From Linyphia triangularis (lineage: Eukaryota; Arthropoda; Arachnida; Araneae; Linyphiidae), in assembly GCA_963978545.1 (NCBI GenBank), contig OZ021731.1:29050593-29114592 (forward strand): DNA of 64,000 nucleotides. The letters are read 5' to 3'. A model generated the notes under the pieces. The model saw only the letters and a list, made by a program, of their open reading frames with translations, made no database searches and had not been told where the DNA came from. Below are positions 12,010 through 23,717 of the stretch, in pieces. How positions within the stretch are numbered: position 1 is the stretch's first letter; each line of letters starts with the position of its first letter. The translations under genes were made by a program, and so were the position numbers.

Positions 12010-12814
12010 ATTATTTTATTTGTTATATTTTATGAAATTTACTAGTGAATCTTGATTAGTTGTGAAATCCTTTATATAGTTTTAACTAGTTAAATATTGT
12101 TGAATTCACCATGAAACAGAAAAGAAACCGATCTTATCAACAACGTATACTATTAAAATTCATATAATGAATTAACATTCTAATCATTAACTCTCTGATT
12201 TTGAGTTTCTTTGATTTATATATATTCCTTCCAGTATTGAATAGCATAAAGTCTTTACTGATTGGTGCAACAGTATGGCACAAGAAGTAACATTACTAGG
12301 ATGGGTAGGTAAATAAAAATTACTATACAGAGACAAGGGATCTGTTTTTCCTTGTAATATTCTACACAATACTTTTTATGTTCATGTCTCATATTAGTCT
12401 GTTTTCAGAAATCAGTTGGTGGAATTGTTAAGGAAAACAAGTTGTCAGGCCTCTTTTGTCAAGTTCCAGGCTGATTGTAAGTTTGCATATTCTTTGCGTT
12501 TCTGTTATATGAAATGCAAGTGTTCTTTTCTGATTTAGATTTACTCTGCAAATATGGAACTAGCTATCTGTTTCATTATTCTTCATGATAATCCCAATCT
12601 TAGGGAGTCATCTGATAGTCTTTTCATTGGCTGGTAGAAATTGTGCAGCATGATTTGGGTTTATTTCGACTCTTACTACACAGTAAGCCCCAATTGATAT
12701 TTTGTTTGATTTCAACAGTTCTGGTTGTCTTTCTCTGCCACTTACGACAGCCAAATACGCTTCGTACTTTTAAACTACGATAAGAATACGAGGTTGAAAT
12801 CTTATCGCGCATAC

Positions 12815-12985
12815 CTGTCTCTCTAATCTCACCACACCAACTAGAGGATATTGGGACCACGACCTATTTAATGTGTACCAGCCCCCATTATCGTATACAC
12901 CAGTATTTGACGAAACAAAACCAGTTCCGAATCCACAATATACCGCTCATGAACTCGGTGACTTTAATTGCCTGGTTACTGGAGC
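12815..12985 (-). repeat. tRNA-derived SINE-like repeat (family B), degraded copy
   Basis: It aligns with 29255-29405: CTCACCACACCAACTAGAGG, then ACCACGACCTATTTAATGTG, ACCAGCCCCCATTA, and a tRNA-like end on the minus strand around TTCCGAATCCACAA. It is more diverged than the second copy. Confidence 0.55.
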
Positions 12986-13088
12986 CCTGATAATTCGTTT
13001 TTTTTTTATTTTTTTATTTAGTTCATAGTATTTTTTAACCGTCTCACTTTTTCTCCCTGTGTTGGTATTAACAATTGTCTACTTAGTT

Positions 13089-13176
13089 CGTGATATATAA
13101 AACGCCGCTTGACACATTCACTGTTCTTCCGCCACAAAAATCCAGAAACAACAAACTAGGGATTCATTGATGAACG
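13089..13176 (+). promoter_or_regulatory. Candidate TATA promoter with short leader and splice donor
   Basis: GATATATAAAACGCC near 13089 resembles an arthropod TATA box. An initiator-like TTCACTG lies about 30 bases downstream (about 13120). The leader then reaches ATGAACG followed by a near-perfect GTAAGT donor at 13172. No convincing second coding exon was found. AATAAA sequences near 13801-13815 would make a unit of about 700 bp. It could be a gene start, an LTR-like relic or chance. Confidence 0.25.
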
Positions 13177-14099
13177 GTAAGTATCAAATAAAACTGTTTG
13201 CAAAACTTCATCATAATCTTAATAGAAATGCAGATAAAAACCTCCAAATATGCAGATAGAAACCGCCAAATTCGTGACAACTCTCCCAAAGTAACAACCT
13301 TCAAATCATTTATAATTCCTGCAACAAACCGCAAACATTTTAGGCTTGGCGACTACTGGTACCCGGCTAACAGCAGAGTCCAGACTAAAATAAATAACTC
13401 CGTGGTTTCCAAACGAATCCATCCATTTCGATCATTAAGAGCATCAATTCTCGCTACTCTTTCCTGTTGGTCAAATATAGACGCCAAACACGCGACAAGT
13501 CCCATGTGTCATTCCAACCAAGGAATCCATCTTATATCCTCCACCAATTAATGAGTAAACAACTCGGCAGTCGCTCAAATCAACACGGAAGTTGCAAACA
13601 GTGTATCTTTTTCTGCATTACAGACCTTACATCTTGCAATGTTGCCATTCAACAAGAGTCATCCATCACTGATAGAAGGCAGTCATTACCGGAATCGAAC
13701 GCCAATCGGAAGAACTTTCGGCCATTTCTTTTCGAACTCTTTTTCTCTTCTGAAAGAAGATGGCGTGTTATTATTGCATTGCAAGGTTTTCTGCGTTTAA
13801 ATAAAAAAAAATAAACTGTAATTGGAGACATCTAAGATGGATTAGGGTTGTTACTGTACCACTCTGTTTTCTGATTGTGATCTGATGTCGTCATGACTTA
13901 TAGCGTGAGAATTTCCTTGCATCCTTGTTCGTCAATATGTTTGTTTGAAGTTCCACATGTGTTTTTATTGAGAGATTACATTGTGGTCACAAACATGGCG
14001 TCTTTTAATGTATACAAACATCTCACTATTCACATAGATGAAAATACTTGAGATTCGTTATTTGGGCTGAACATTGCACTTTTTGTTTTGCCTGAAAAA

Positions 14100-14262
14100 A
14101 AAATGAGTATCATCGTGGTATCAGTTTCATAATATGTTCAGAAACTAGAATCATCCTGGTATCAGTTTCATAATGCGTTCAGAAACTAGTATCAACGTGG
14201 TTTTAATTTCATAATGTGTTCAGAAACTAGGGGTATCAGTTTCATAATATGTTCAGAAACTT
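14100..14262. repeat. Minisatellite, about 48-bp unit, 3-4 copies
   Basis: Units contain GTATCAGTTTCATAATATG followed by TTCAGAAACTAG. The last unit is shortened. It lies in otherwise unannotated DNA between 13.9 and 15 kb. Confidence 0.8.
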
Positions 14263-15059
14263 AAACATCTCAATTGAAGCTCAATGTTTTGTAAGCCGGT
14301 TTCATATCTTAGTAGATGTTGCCTCATATCCGCAAAGAGATGCATTTTGTGTTGGTCTGGCACACATGACCTAATGACGTATAATTACAAATGTGCTTCA
14401 TTGGTATTCAAAATTTTTAAAGTTGATCTACACGCTTCCAGAAGTTGGCATGCCAGCTGAAAGGTTGGCAGAAAGGCCACCGGAAACTGGTGACTAGAAC
14501 TCCAGTTTACAGGTGCTTTCCATTAACACAGTTGCCAGCAACTGTAACAGTAGGTGTTACGCCGCCAATGAATGGTCACAGGAGGGTATAGTTGACATGC
14601 CAGCAAATAGAAAATATTTGTTCTACTGCTTCCAGGTACTGGCGCAAAGAGTGCGAAACTAATTTCTATAATTGGCTTGTAGCGTTTACACTACGCTAGT
14701 TGGTGGCATCTAGTCAACTCAACTGCTGGCTAACGTTTAAAATGAGCCTCTAATTTCAGTATCTATATAAAGAATGTAAATACCTCCTTGGTTAGTTCTG
14801 ATATTCATGTTCAATAACAAAAATAACAGCGCAGAAAATGCTTCTTTTTTCTCTCTCTCTCTTTGTAAGAGCTTGATTAAGATTTTGTTCCATATACAAC
14901 AACGTTTCCGCTTGAAATGCACAAGGGCTTAAGAACAAAATGCTTTTCTTAACCACAAAAACGTCCTGACTGGTTGATCAGCATTATTGCACCTGATTGG
15001 ATATTTAGTGATATAGGTTCAATCCCATTTTTCGATAATTATCACATCCTTTCTTATAA

Positions 15060-15430
15060 ATGAAACAGTCGTTGATGGGCGATGCTCAAGAGAAGATCAT
15101 TCGTTTCCCAACATTGCACGCCTTTATCACATTTCTACAGGAATTTCGGAGATGAGGATGTTTAGAACACTTTAAAAGGCATTACCGCAGCAATTTTTAT
15201 CAAAATCATTCGAACCGTTTTTTCGGCAAGCTACCTTATGTGCTTGCTCAATTTTGACGAAAACCTTAATAACAGGTCTCATGGCCATCACTGACCCGTA
15301 CGCAAAACTTGAACATTGTAGGTTAATCCGTACGGGAATTATGTCAACCACGAACAAATACACTGACATTTTTCTTGAACACTTTTTGGACATCAGCGAA
15401 TTTCAAAACGTGTAGAAATGCAAATTGAAA
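15060..15430 (-). repeat. Unclassified repeat family R1, partial copy
   Basis: It aligns in the same orientation with 63260-63620: GGCATTACCGCAGCAATTTT, then AACCGTTTTTTCGGCAAGC, ACCTTATGTGCTTGC and CGTACGGGAATTATGTCAAC. A further piece of the family end (CTTTCATTACCCTATGTTAA) lies near 16260. No gene is evident between 15430 and 17970. Confidence 0.6.
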
Positions 15431-15439
15431 TTAAATGTT

Positions 15440-17960
15440 CTCATGGCGCTTCAGACCTAGTTTATTATATTTCTTATCATCTTATATTTGTGTACAGTTT
15501 AATGTAAATATTATTACTTTTATACCCAAATCTTGAAGTTCCATCATGGACCACTTTTGATCTGGAACACATATTGTAAACCACTTCTATGGAACCTAAC
15601 TAGGTGTCCTCAACCTCAATTCCTGTCCACTCTAAGTTAAGTTAAGATAATTAATGATAAGCGTGAAATGTTTAAAACATTCGATCCTAAACTATTCCGA
15701 AGAATTAATCTAGCAGCTTCCAAACTATAATTCATCAAACACCTCTTAAATAAATAAGAGAGGGGAAGTCCCAGCGGAGGGGTGACAATTTATACAAGAA
15801 ATCGAGGGTCACTGAACCGTAAATGGCGTTGTTAATTGTCGTGGAACGCGTTTGCACCTATAAGATGTCGTTAGCGTTAATGGCGCAGGGTTAAGTCATT
15901 GAAGGACGATGGCTTTTGCTGGCGTCATCTGTCGGAGAATCGATGTACTAATAAATTTAATTTTCTTTGTTGCTTAGTACGTGAGAAGAATAAAATTAGA
16001 GATCTGTGATCTATCACATGCAGAAGGCAGCTATGGAATGTGAATATCTTCCAGTTGTAGTTTAAGGATGTCCCTAAAGTGACTCCCTGTATTTAAAAAT
16101 AAACATATCAAAAACCGTTACTTACAGTGGAATTAAACTACTTGTATGTTTAATTAATAATTGTGTGATTTTTTTAATTTTATTGATTATTCTCAGCACG
16201 TTCCAAACCGTGTAGAAATGTAAAAAAAAAATATATATAATTTTCACCGATAGCAATACTTTCATTACCCTATGTTAACGTACGGTTAATTAAAAGAAAA
16301 GCTAATAATATTTTAAGGAAAAGCATAGTAAATCTATTTCCTCTCTTTATATTATATTTTATGCTGATCAATTGGAAAATGCAAATGAGTAGGCCAAAAT
16401 CACATTCTTTGAAAAAAAAAAATACATCCTTTCTTCCCCTTCATGCAACATTATATTTAAGGTGAACTCACCATCGCTCCTTTGTTATTACGTGTTCAAA
16501 TAGCATGCGCAACTATGATGTATGAAGCACTAATATTATGGAAGCTAAAGACTTGCCTAGATTAGTTCAACGTAATTACATGTCGTCGAACAAAATTGTC
16601 TTTTACGATTGTCTTTTACAAAAGTCGAACTTAATTGTCTTTCGCTCTTGAAGATATTAGTTAAGCAATCCAACATATTGTGTCACAAGACCAAAACCCT
16701 TCCCACCAAATCGTTCTTGAATTTGCATTTATCGTGTAATATCATGTTCCGACCTTTCTGCAGGTCCTCTGACATCCAATTTTACTCATGATACTAGAAA
16801 CATTATTTTCGGAACAAAATATCTGAGGTTAAAAAAGGTTTGGTCTATGGTTGCAATATGTTGGTTTGCTGTATTGAGATTCCCAGGAGCGTGAAAGATA
16901 ATTAAACTAAACTTGATAACATCAATTTTGTTCCCTAACTCCAGGCAAGCTTATAATGATGAAATTTTGGCTTCTAAATCATGTTTTTTTGACGTTTATG
17001 GTATATTTTCTCGCACAACCGCCTTTGATAAACGATTTAAAAATATAATCACCCTTATACGTAAGCCAGATCTCTCCTCTAATCCAAATGTCATGAAACA
17101 TGTGTGGGACACTTCCACGAGAAGCGTTTTGAAAAGATTTAATAAGGCTTGGAAGATTTCCCTCACTTGAAAACATTTCTAAAGGCAGGAACGAGCTATT
17201 TAGCCATTTGAATTCGTAAAAATCCTCATGTACAGAACGAAAATACAGTGCAAAGTTAACTCTGATGACAAATGAGATCATATCTACTACTAAAGGTGAA
17301 CACTTTGAATTTGCTCGATTTTTAATGTGGATGCATCATGCTCCCGAATGGTACTCCATTCTTTTGTATATGTTCCCATTGAACATTTTATTTTCCAAAT
17401 GTGTTGTTTTATTTATCATTATGTTACATTATGATGTTCCTTTGTGGGGAATTACATGTGTCGATGCTGCTCCACTGAAAAGTTATTGAAGAAAAACTGA
17501 TAAATTCCTTAATTTTTCGCCACAGTTTACTTATTGGAATTGGGTTTTGTCAGATATTTTATAAACAAGAAAGATAGATAGTCAAAAAAAAAATTCTGGA
17601 AATTTTATCATTTGCAAATCCTAAAGGGACCAATACGTTAAATCGGTCACTTTTTGTAGAACACCAAATGACACAATATTTTCACGAAAATAACTAATTT
17701 TATAATTTTGCTCAATATAGAACATCGGAGCTTTCTTTAAAGTGACTGAAAAAATTTAACTTAAAACAAAAAAAATATTATTTCCTCCCCTTATTTATTA
17801 ATTAGCTGAAAAGGCATTCTGACACTAAGTTGCGTTACATTTATTCTCTTAACTGCATCAAAAGAATTTTAAACAAATCCAAATTTCTTTTCAAATTAAA
17901 AAATAAATAAAAAAATAGACAAAATTTAAAAGAAAGCTATTTCTTCATCATTAATACTGA
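15440..17960. other. Stretch without recognised genes
   Basis: AT-rich DNA with short open frames on both strands (for example 16913-17170 and 17281-16979, which overlap in antisense). A small R1-like end lies near 16200-16290. Codon-like composition, splice pairs and domain motifs were not seen. Confidence 0.5.
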
Positions 17961-17969
17961 ATTACAACT

Positions 17970-19270
17970 AAGAGAAACAAATTTATAAACTCCATCCTCA
18001 GGACTGAATTACTGTCAAAGACAATAATTTTACAAAAACCTCAAATCATAATTCCATTCTCAGGATTCAACATAGGCAATTGATAAAGGAAATTACTCTA
18101 TAGACCTCAAAACTTGACTCCATCTTCAGACTGAATGACACCCAGAGAAAATAATTTCATAAACCTCAGATATTAAATCTATCCTCAGGACTGAATAACG
18201 TCCATAGGAAATAACTACATAAACCTCAGATATTAATTCCATTCTCAGGGTAAACAACAGCTAAAGGAAATAATTTTATAAACCTCAGATATTTATCCCA
18301 TCTTCAGGAGTGAGCAACGGCCACATGAAATAACTTCATAAACCTCAGATATTAAATCTATCCTCAGGACTGAATAACATCCACAGGAAATAACTACATA
18401 AACCTCAGATATTAATTCCATTCTCAGGGTAGACAACAGCTAAAGGAAATAATTTTATAAACCTCAGATATTTATCTCATCTTCAGGAATGAACAACGGC
18501 CACATGAAATAGCTTCATAAACCTCAGATATAAACTCCATCCTCAGGACTGAATGAAGTCCAAAGGAAATAACTACATAAACCTCAAATATTAATTTCAT
18601 TTTCAGGGTAAACAACATCCAAAGGAAATAATTTTATAAATCTCAGATATTTGTCCCTTCTTCAGGAGTGAACAACGGCCACATGAAATAACTTCATAAA
18701 CCTTAGATATTAACTCCATCCTCAGGACTGAACAACGGCCAAAGAAAATAACTACGTAAACCTCAGACATTAATTCCATTCTCAGAGTAAACAACGGACA
18801 AAGGAAATAATTTTATAAACCTCAGATATTTATCCCACCTTTAGGAGTGAACAACGGCCACATGAAATCACTTCATAAACCTCATATATTAACTCCATCC
18901 TCAGGACTGAACAACGGCCAAAGAAAATAACAACATAAACCTCAGACATTAATTTCATTCTTAGAATAAACGGTCAAAGGAAATAATTTTATAAATCTCA
19001 GATATTTATCCCATCTTCAGGAGTGAACAACGGCCACATGAAATAACTTCATAAACCTCAGATATTAACTCCATCCTCAGGACTGAACAACGGCCAAAGA
19101 AAATAACAACATAAACCTCAGACATTAATTTCATTCTTAGAATAAACGGTCAAAGGAAATAATTTTATAAATCTCAGATATTTATCCCATCTTCAGGAGT
19201 GAACAACGGCCACATGAAATAACTTCATAAACCTCAGATATAAACTCCATCCTCAGGACTGAACAACGAC
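17970..19270. repeat. Satellite array of about 60-bp monomers with ABC higher-order structure
   Basis: About 21 monomers begin with AAACCTCAGATATT and contain TCAGGA/TCAGGG, then a CCAAAGGAAATAA-type end. Successive monomers fall into three types that recur in order: one ending in ACTACAT or ACAACAT, one ending in ATTTTAT, one ending in ACTTCAT. The real period is therefore about 180 bp. From about 18951 to 19260 one ABC unit is repeated almost without change, while the left part is diverged. That pattern indicates recent amplification at the right side. Confidence 0.9.
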
Positions 19271-19500
19271 CCTCAGAAATAAACCTCAAATCTAAATTCC
19301 ATCCCCGAGACTGAGCATTGAACAACGGTAAAAATTAATTCCATCCTCAAGACTGAGTATAACGGACGGGCAAAGTAAATAACTGTATAAACCTCAACTC
19401 TCTTTCTTACATCCTGGTTTACCATTTCCACCCTCCACATAGCTTGCACAAGATATACATAGCATTCATTTCCATTGGAATAACCCAAAAAAATTGTGAC

Positions 19501-19766
19501 CTGTAAAACACGATTCGAATGCGAATGGGTCAAAGCACACACGCGCGAACACCCCACGTCCATCATTGCGGCTATATCTGGATGATCCCGTGATGATGGC
19601 ATCGTAAGAAAGACTACTTTACGACTGGACCCACCTTCGTCCGAGGTATCGTAAATTTGTCCACCGATGACAGCGGCGCGCTTTAATTTCATCAAGGGGT
19701 GCGATGAACCCAGAGAGACCTTTTGTTGGAGCGACCTTCTTTTCAGAAAAGACTCAACTGATAGAC
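19501..19766 (-). CDS. Candidate internal coding exon, unrecognised protein
   Basis: On the minus strand a 266-nt segment runs open between an acceptor-like CACCAAAGTTTAG and a CAG/GTCACA donor. It starts with two bases of a split codon and encodes 88 more codons. Composition is clearly more GC- and CpG-rich than the surroundings. Readable pieces are KRAAVIGGQIYDTSDEGG, KVVFLTMPSSRDHPDIAAM and CSRVCALTHSHSNRVLQ. No family is recognised. No partner exon was found, and the donor is not strong. It could equally be a relic of a gene or transposon caught between the satellite and the hAT copy. Confidence 0.3.
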
Positions 19767-19934
19767 CTAAACTTTGGTGCTGGTGCAATATGAATGCTTT
19801 TGAAATAAAACGGAGGAAAATGTGATTGTTCGGTACGATAATCAAGTCACTCTGATAATGCCTCCTCATTTTGAGAATTGGACGGACACCAAGACAGGCA
19901 ATCAAACACGAAGGTAAACATTGAGACTCTAAAC

Positions 19935-20659
19935 CAGCGTCAGCCACTACCCGGCCCGCGGGCCGGATTTGGCCCGCGACGGATTTTTTTGCGGCCCGCC
20001 AAGAGCACAGAAGATTAAGAAGAAGAAAAACCACTGAAAGAACTTTTTTTTTTACATAATCGTAATTTTTCAGAAATATTATAGTTTGTGTTAAGTACGT
20101 CGAACAGAGTGCTTCACTACGTGTCCGAAGAAACTATACAAAGAAACTTTCAGAAAGATGGTTTTCATAAAGAGTAAATACAGGAATAACTGAATCTCAT
20201 TTGGACTATTTTTTAAGATTAGCTGTAAAAAAATACTGCGACAGACATCGACTCTATCACAAAATAAACTGAACGATTTCGACCGCTATCGTGTCACAAT
20301 TTATATTGACTACAACCCACTAAAGCAGAGTAATCTGGAAGTACAGTTTAAATAGATATATTAAAAGTTACGTAAAGTTTAATTGTCACGTTGGAACAAA
20401 AGATTCACTTCTCTTTTAGAATTTAATTTACTAAAAATGAAAATTACTATTTTTTAATTATTAAAAAAAAAAAAAGAATCAAATATCAATTGTAATTACA
20501 TTAAGATTAAAAAATCCTTTTTTTTTTTTTTTTTCAGTGTTTAGAAATGCTACCCATTGTAAAATTGATAATAAAAATACACATATTGGTGCATCCGACC
20601 CGCGAAAAGCTCCGACATAAGTCATATGGCCCGCTTCTAAAAGTTAGTGGCGAACGCTG
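19935..20659. mobile_element. hAT non-autonomous element, copy 1
   Basis: Ends CAGCGTCAGCCACTA and TAGTGGCGAACGCTG form terminal inverted repeats. A perfect 8-bp duplication CTCTAAAC flanks them (19927-19934 and 20660-20667). Sub-terminal GGCCCGCGGGCCGG is typical of some hAT families. There is no transposase frame. Confidence 0.88.
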
Positions 20660-20858
20660 CTCTAAACAGATAATCTAGTTCTCAACAAATAAACCTTAAC
20701 TTTTATTATGTAGAAATACGAAGTATGAAATAAAACAAAGGAAAATGTGATAACTCAGTACGTTAACCAAGTCACAGATAATAAAATTTCTCATTTTGAT
20801 AATTGGACAGTTACCAAGACAGACATTCATTCTGTAGGCAAACATTCAGACTCTAAGG

Positions 20859-21554
20859 TAGTGTTAGAAATTACTCGGCCCGCGCCAGATTTTTCTACGG
20901 GCCGCCAGCACCACAGAAGATAAAAAAAAAAAAAAATCAAATTTCACTGTATGGATTTTTTTTTTTTACATAATTGTAATTTATCCGAAATAATATGTGC
21001 TAACTATGCAGAACAGAATTTTCCACTACGTGCCGGAAGGTACTATATAAAGAAGCTTTCAGCAAGGTTGTTTTCATCAAGAATAAATGCAAGAACAGCT
21101 TAACTGAATTTCATTTGCACTATTTATTAAAATTCATTGCAACAAATATTCCTATAGATCTCGACTTTCGATAAAATAAATTGAACGATTTTGTCTTAGA
21201 ACTGATATTATGGACTAGAGTAATTTGGAAGTACAATTTAAATACTTTTATTAAAAGTTAGGTCAAGTCACCTTGTCACATTGAAACAATAGATTCACTT
21301 CTTTTTTACAATTTGATTTACTAATATTTAAAACTATTATTATTTTTTTTTTTAATTATTTAAGAAAAAAAGGATAAAATATCAATTGTAATTTCATTAA
21401 GATAATATAGAATAATATTTTTCCCCCAGTTTTCCTAAAGACTATATATCGTTAAATCGATAATAATTAAAGATAAATATCTTGGAGTAATACTGCCCGC
21501 GAAAATATCCAACATAAGCCATACGATCCGCCTCTTTAAGTGTGGCGAACGCTG
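20859..21554. mobile_element. hAT non-autonomous element, copy 2
   Basis: Related along its length to 19935-20659. The 3' end GTGGCGAACGCTG is kept and the 5' end is mutated (TAGTGTTAG). The 8-bp duplication is CTCTAAGG (20851-20858 and 21555-21562), which differs from copy 1. The 130 bases before each copy are also homologous. Confidence 0.85.
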
Positions 21555-21677
21555 CTCTAAGGTAACAAACCCATTTGCTCGTCAGACGCAGACATACCCC
21601 GTTTTTAAAACAAACACAGACCCGTAGGTGGTAGGCGAGGCTAAGCGTTTCGATTGCATAAAAGGTGATATTATAAG

Positions 21678-22004
21678 CATCGATATAAATAAACAACTGG
21701 ATAGACTGCTTAACTCTAGGAAAATGAAGACGTTGCCAGAGGCAATTGGTGGGATAAAAAATACGAATTGCCGTGGATTAAAAATAAAATTTTGGGTTGT
21801 ACACAGCAGAAATGTCAATAGTGTACCTTAATTAGTAATAATGTGCAAAAAAATACATACTCTAACACTTTACAAAGTTTTTCGCATTCCTATAAAAGTG
21901 AACTATGATTGGTTAATCTTCCCACCAGCTTCGCAATCTCCGGCGCGTTTTTCTCTTTGCATTGACAATGGAGCAGTCTATCCAGTTGTTTATCTATATC
22001 GATG
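21678..22004 (+). mobile_element. MITE with about 33-bp inverted ends and 8-bp duplication, copy 1
   Basis: The ends CATCGATATAAATAAACAAC and GTTGTTTATCTATATCGATG belong to terminal repeats of about 33 bp. ATTATAAG is duplicated at 21670-21677 and 22005-22012. The 8-bp duplication suggests hAT mobilisation. The copy at 34659-34994 is in the opposite orientation. Confidence 0.88.
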
Positions 22005-23369
22005 ATTATAAGTGGATTCTATGATAATTAATAGGCACTTCAAGTTTTTCATAGAAATTTACAATATAGTTACGGTCATTCCCGTAGAAAACTGTTCGAA
22101 TAGCAAATATTTCAAAAGTAACATTAAATGATCATTTATGGTTTTTCCGTTTGACGCGAGGAAAGTAGAAAATAGTTCAAATGTGGAAAATAATTAAAAG
22201 CTAGTAATCAAATCATAGAATTCATGCTTCTAAATAGCAATCCTTCACCTTTTAATATTAAATTTATAAGTACCTTTTTAAATAGTGCACCAGTTTAGAA
22301 TTTTAATACTTATTCTAAATGTGCTGAGTTCCTTTTCAATATCTCCAAGTCTTTCATCTCTGAAATTGACTTTAATATCTTTTTTTTTTTTTTACATATA
22401 CCGCTTGTGACACCACTAGGAGTTATTAAAAATAACTTTCCTCAACAAGGATTGTGCAACTAAAAACCCTCCTCCAAAAGAAAATAACAAATATAAATTC
22501 GCTCGTAAATAATTATCTTTACGATTCTTTCTAGTTTCTTTTTTTGTCATGATTCGAACGCGAAAGCTTCTTCCAGAACGATTCCACCAAGTTATGACAT
22601 TTTGCCTTTTGTATTTATTATTCCTTCTCAACAATTCGAAAGAGGATAGACATAAGCTTAAAAATTACACGGTGAAAGAAAAGAAAAAAGTATTCTAGCG
22701 TGTTTCATTGTTGGCGAGAGCAGGATGGAAAGTTGGCGTGATGGCGCAATCAGATTCTGTCTGGAAACCTGTAATTTACTCTTTTAGAAAGGAATGGTGT
22801 CAGGACCTTTTGAATAGAAACGCGATTTTTTCATTAAGCAACACAATCCCCGTGTTCTTTGTTTTACGACCTGCTGGGACATCGCTTTTATTAACGAACT
22901 AAATTAGCATTTATAAATGTTTATTAATATCACTCGCGTTTTATAACTAGTACCCTACTAATTGGTAAATTAAGAAGTGATTCTTGCACGTGGAGAGGCA
23001 ATCGTTTAAAATTTTAATTCAGTGGTAGTGTAATGATTAAATTTACGAATCTAATTACAAGATTTGGTACGGATAATTCGGCGGGTTCTATAAGTATAGT
23101 TGCATACCTAATAATTTTCTAGTGGCTTTTTAAGTTGATAATGGGAATAACTAAAACAGGTTTATGCTTAGCGGGCATGTTCTATTGTTTAATGTTTAAA
23201 TAGCAATGAGGATAATGGACAGTTGCCCTTATTGACTTGCTTGTTGTAAACATGCCAAACCCTTTATGCGAGGGTTTAAGTGTCCCTGTGGTTAAAGGCA
23301 GCCAAGCCAGTGGTCCAAAATGTTAATAGTGCAGCCGGAACAGAACCCCCCCCCCCCACCACCACCACA

Positions 23370-23545
23370 GCGATGTTGATCAAAATCGTTAGAGCCGTTT
23401 TTTAGCAATCATTGAAAGACATGATTTTTTTCAATGGCAGCTACCTTATGCGACGAAAAACCTTAATGGCTTCACATGGCAACCACCTACCCGCACACCG
23501 AATTTGAACATCGAAATTAAAATTCCGTACATGGTCTATCACATC
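23370..23545 (-). repeat. Unclassified repeat family R1, fragment
   Basis: TCAAAATCGTTAGAGCCGTT, TTTAGCAATCATTGAAAGAC and GCAGCTACCTTATGCG match 63375-63440 in the same orientation. It is truncated on both sides. Confidence 0.6.
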
Positions 23546-23717
23546 GTAACTCTTGTCTCTTCTTTTTGTCTCTTAATGCTTTGAAGTTATGTCTTTTCAA
23601 AGTTATAGGTCTTGTTTTCTGAAAGGACCTGTATGATATTGTTACCCTTCAAACTTTTTATTTTTTTTATTTAAGCCTTCAAAATTATAATTTTTATATA
23701 TTTGGAAATATTACTAA

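Noticed and set aside
13198..13831. Overlapping frames of 117, 115 and 60 codons
   Set aside because: They conflict with each other and have no domain signal or consistent codon bias.
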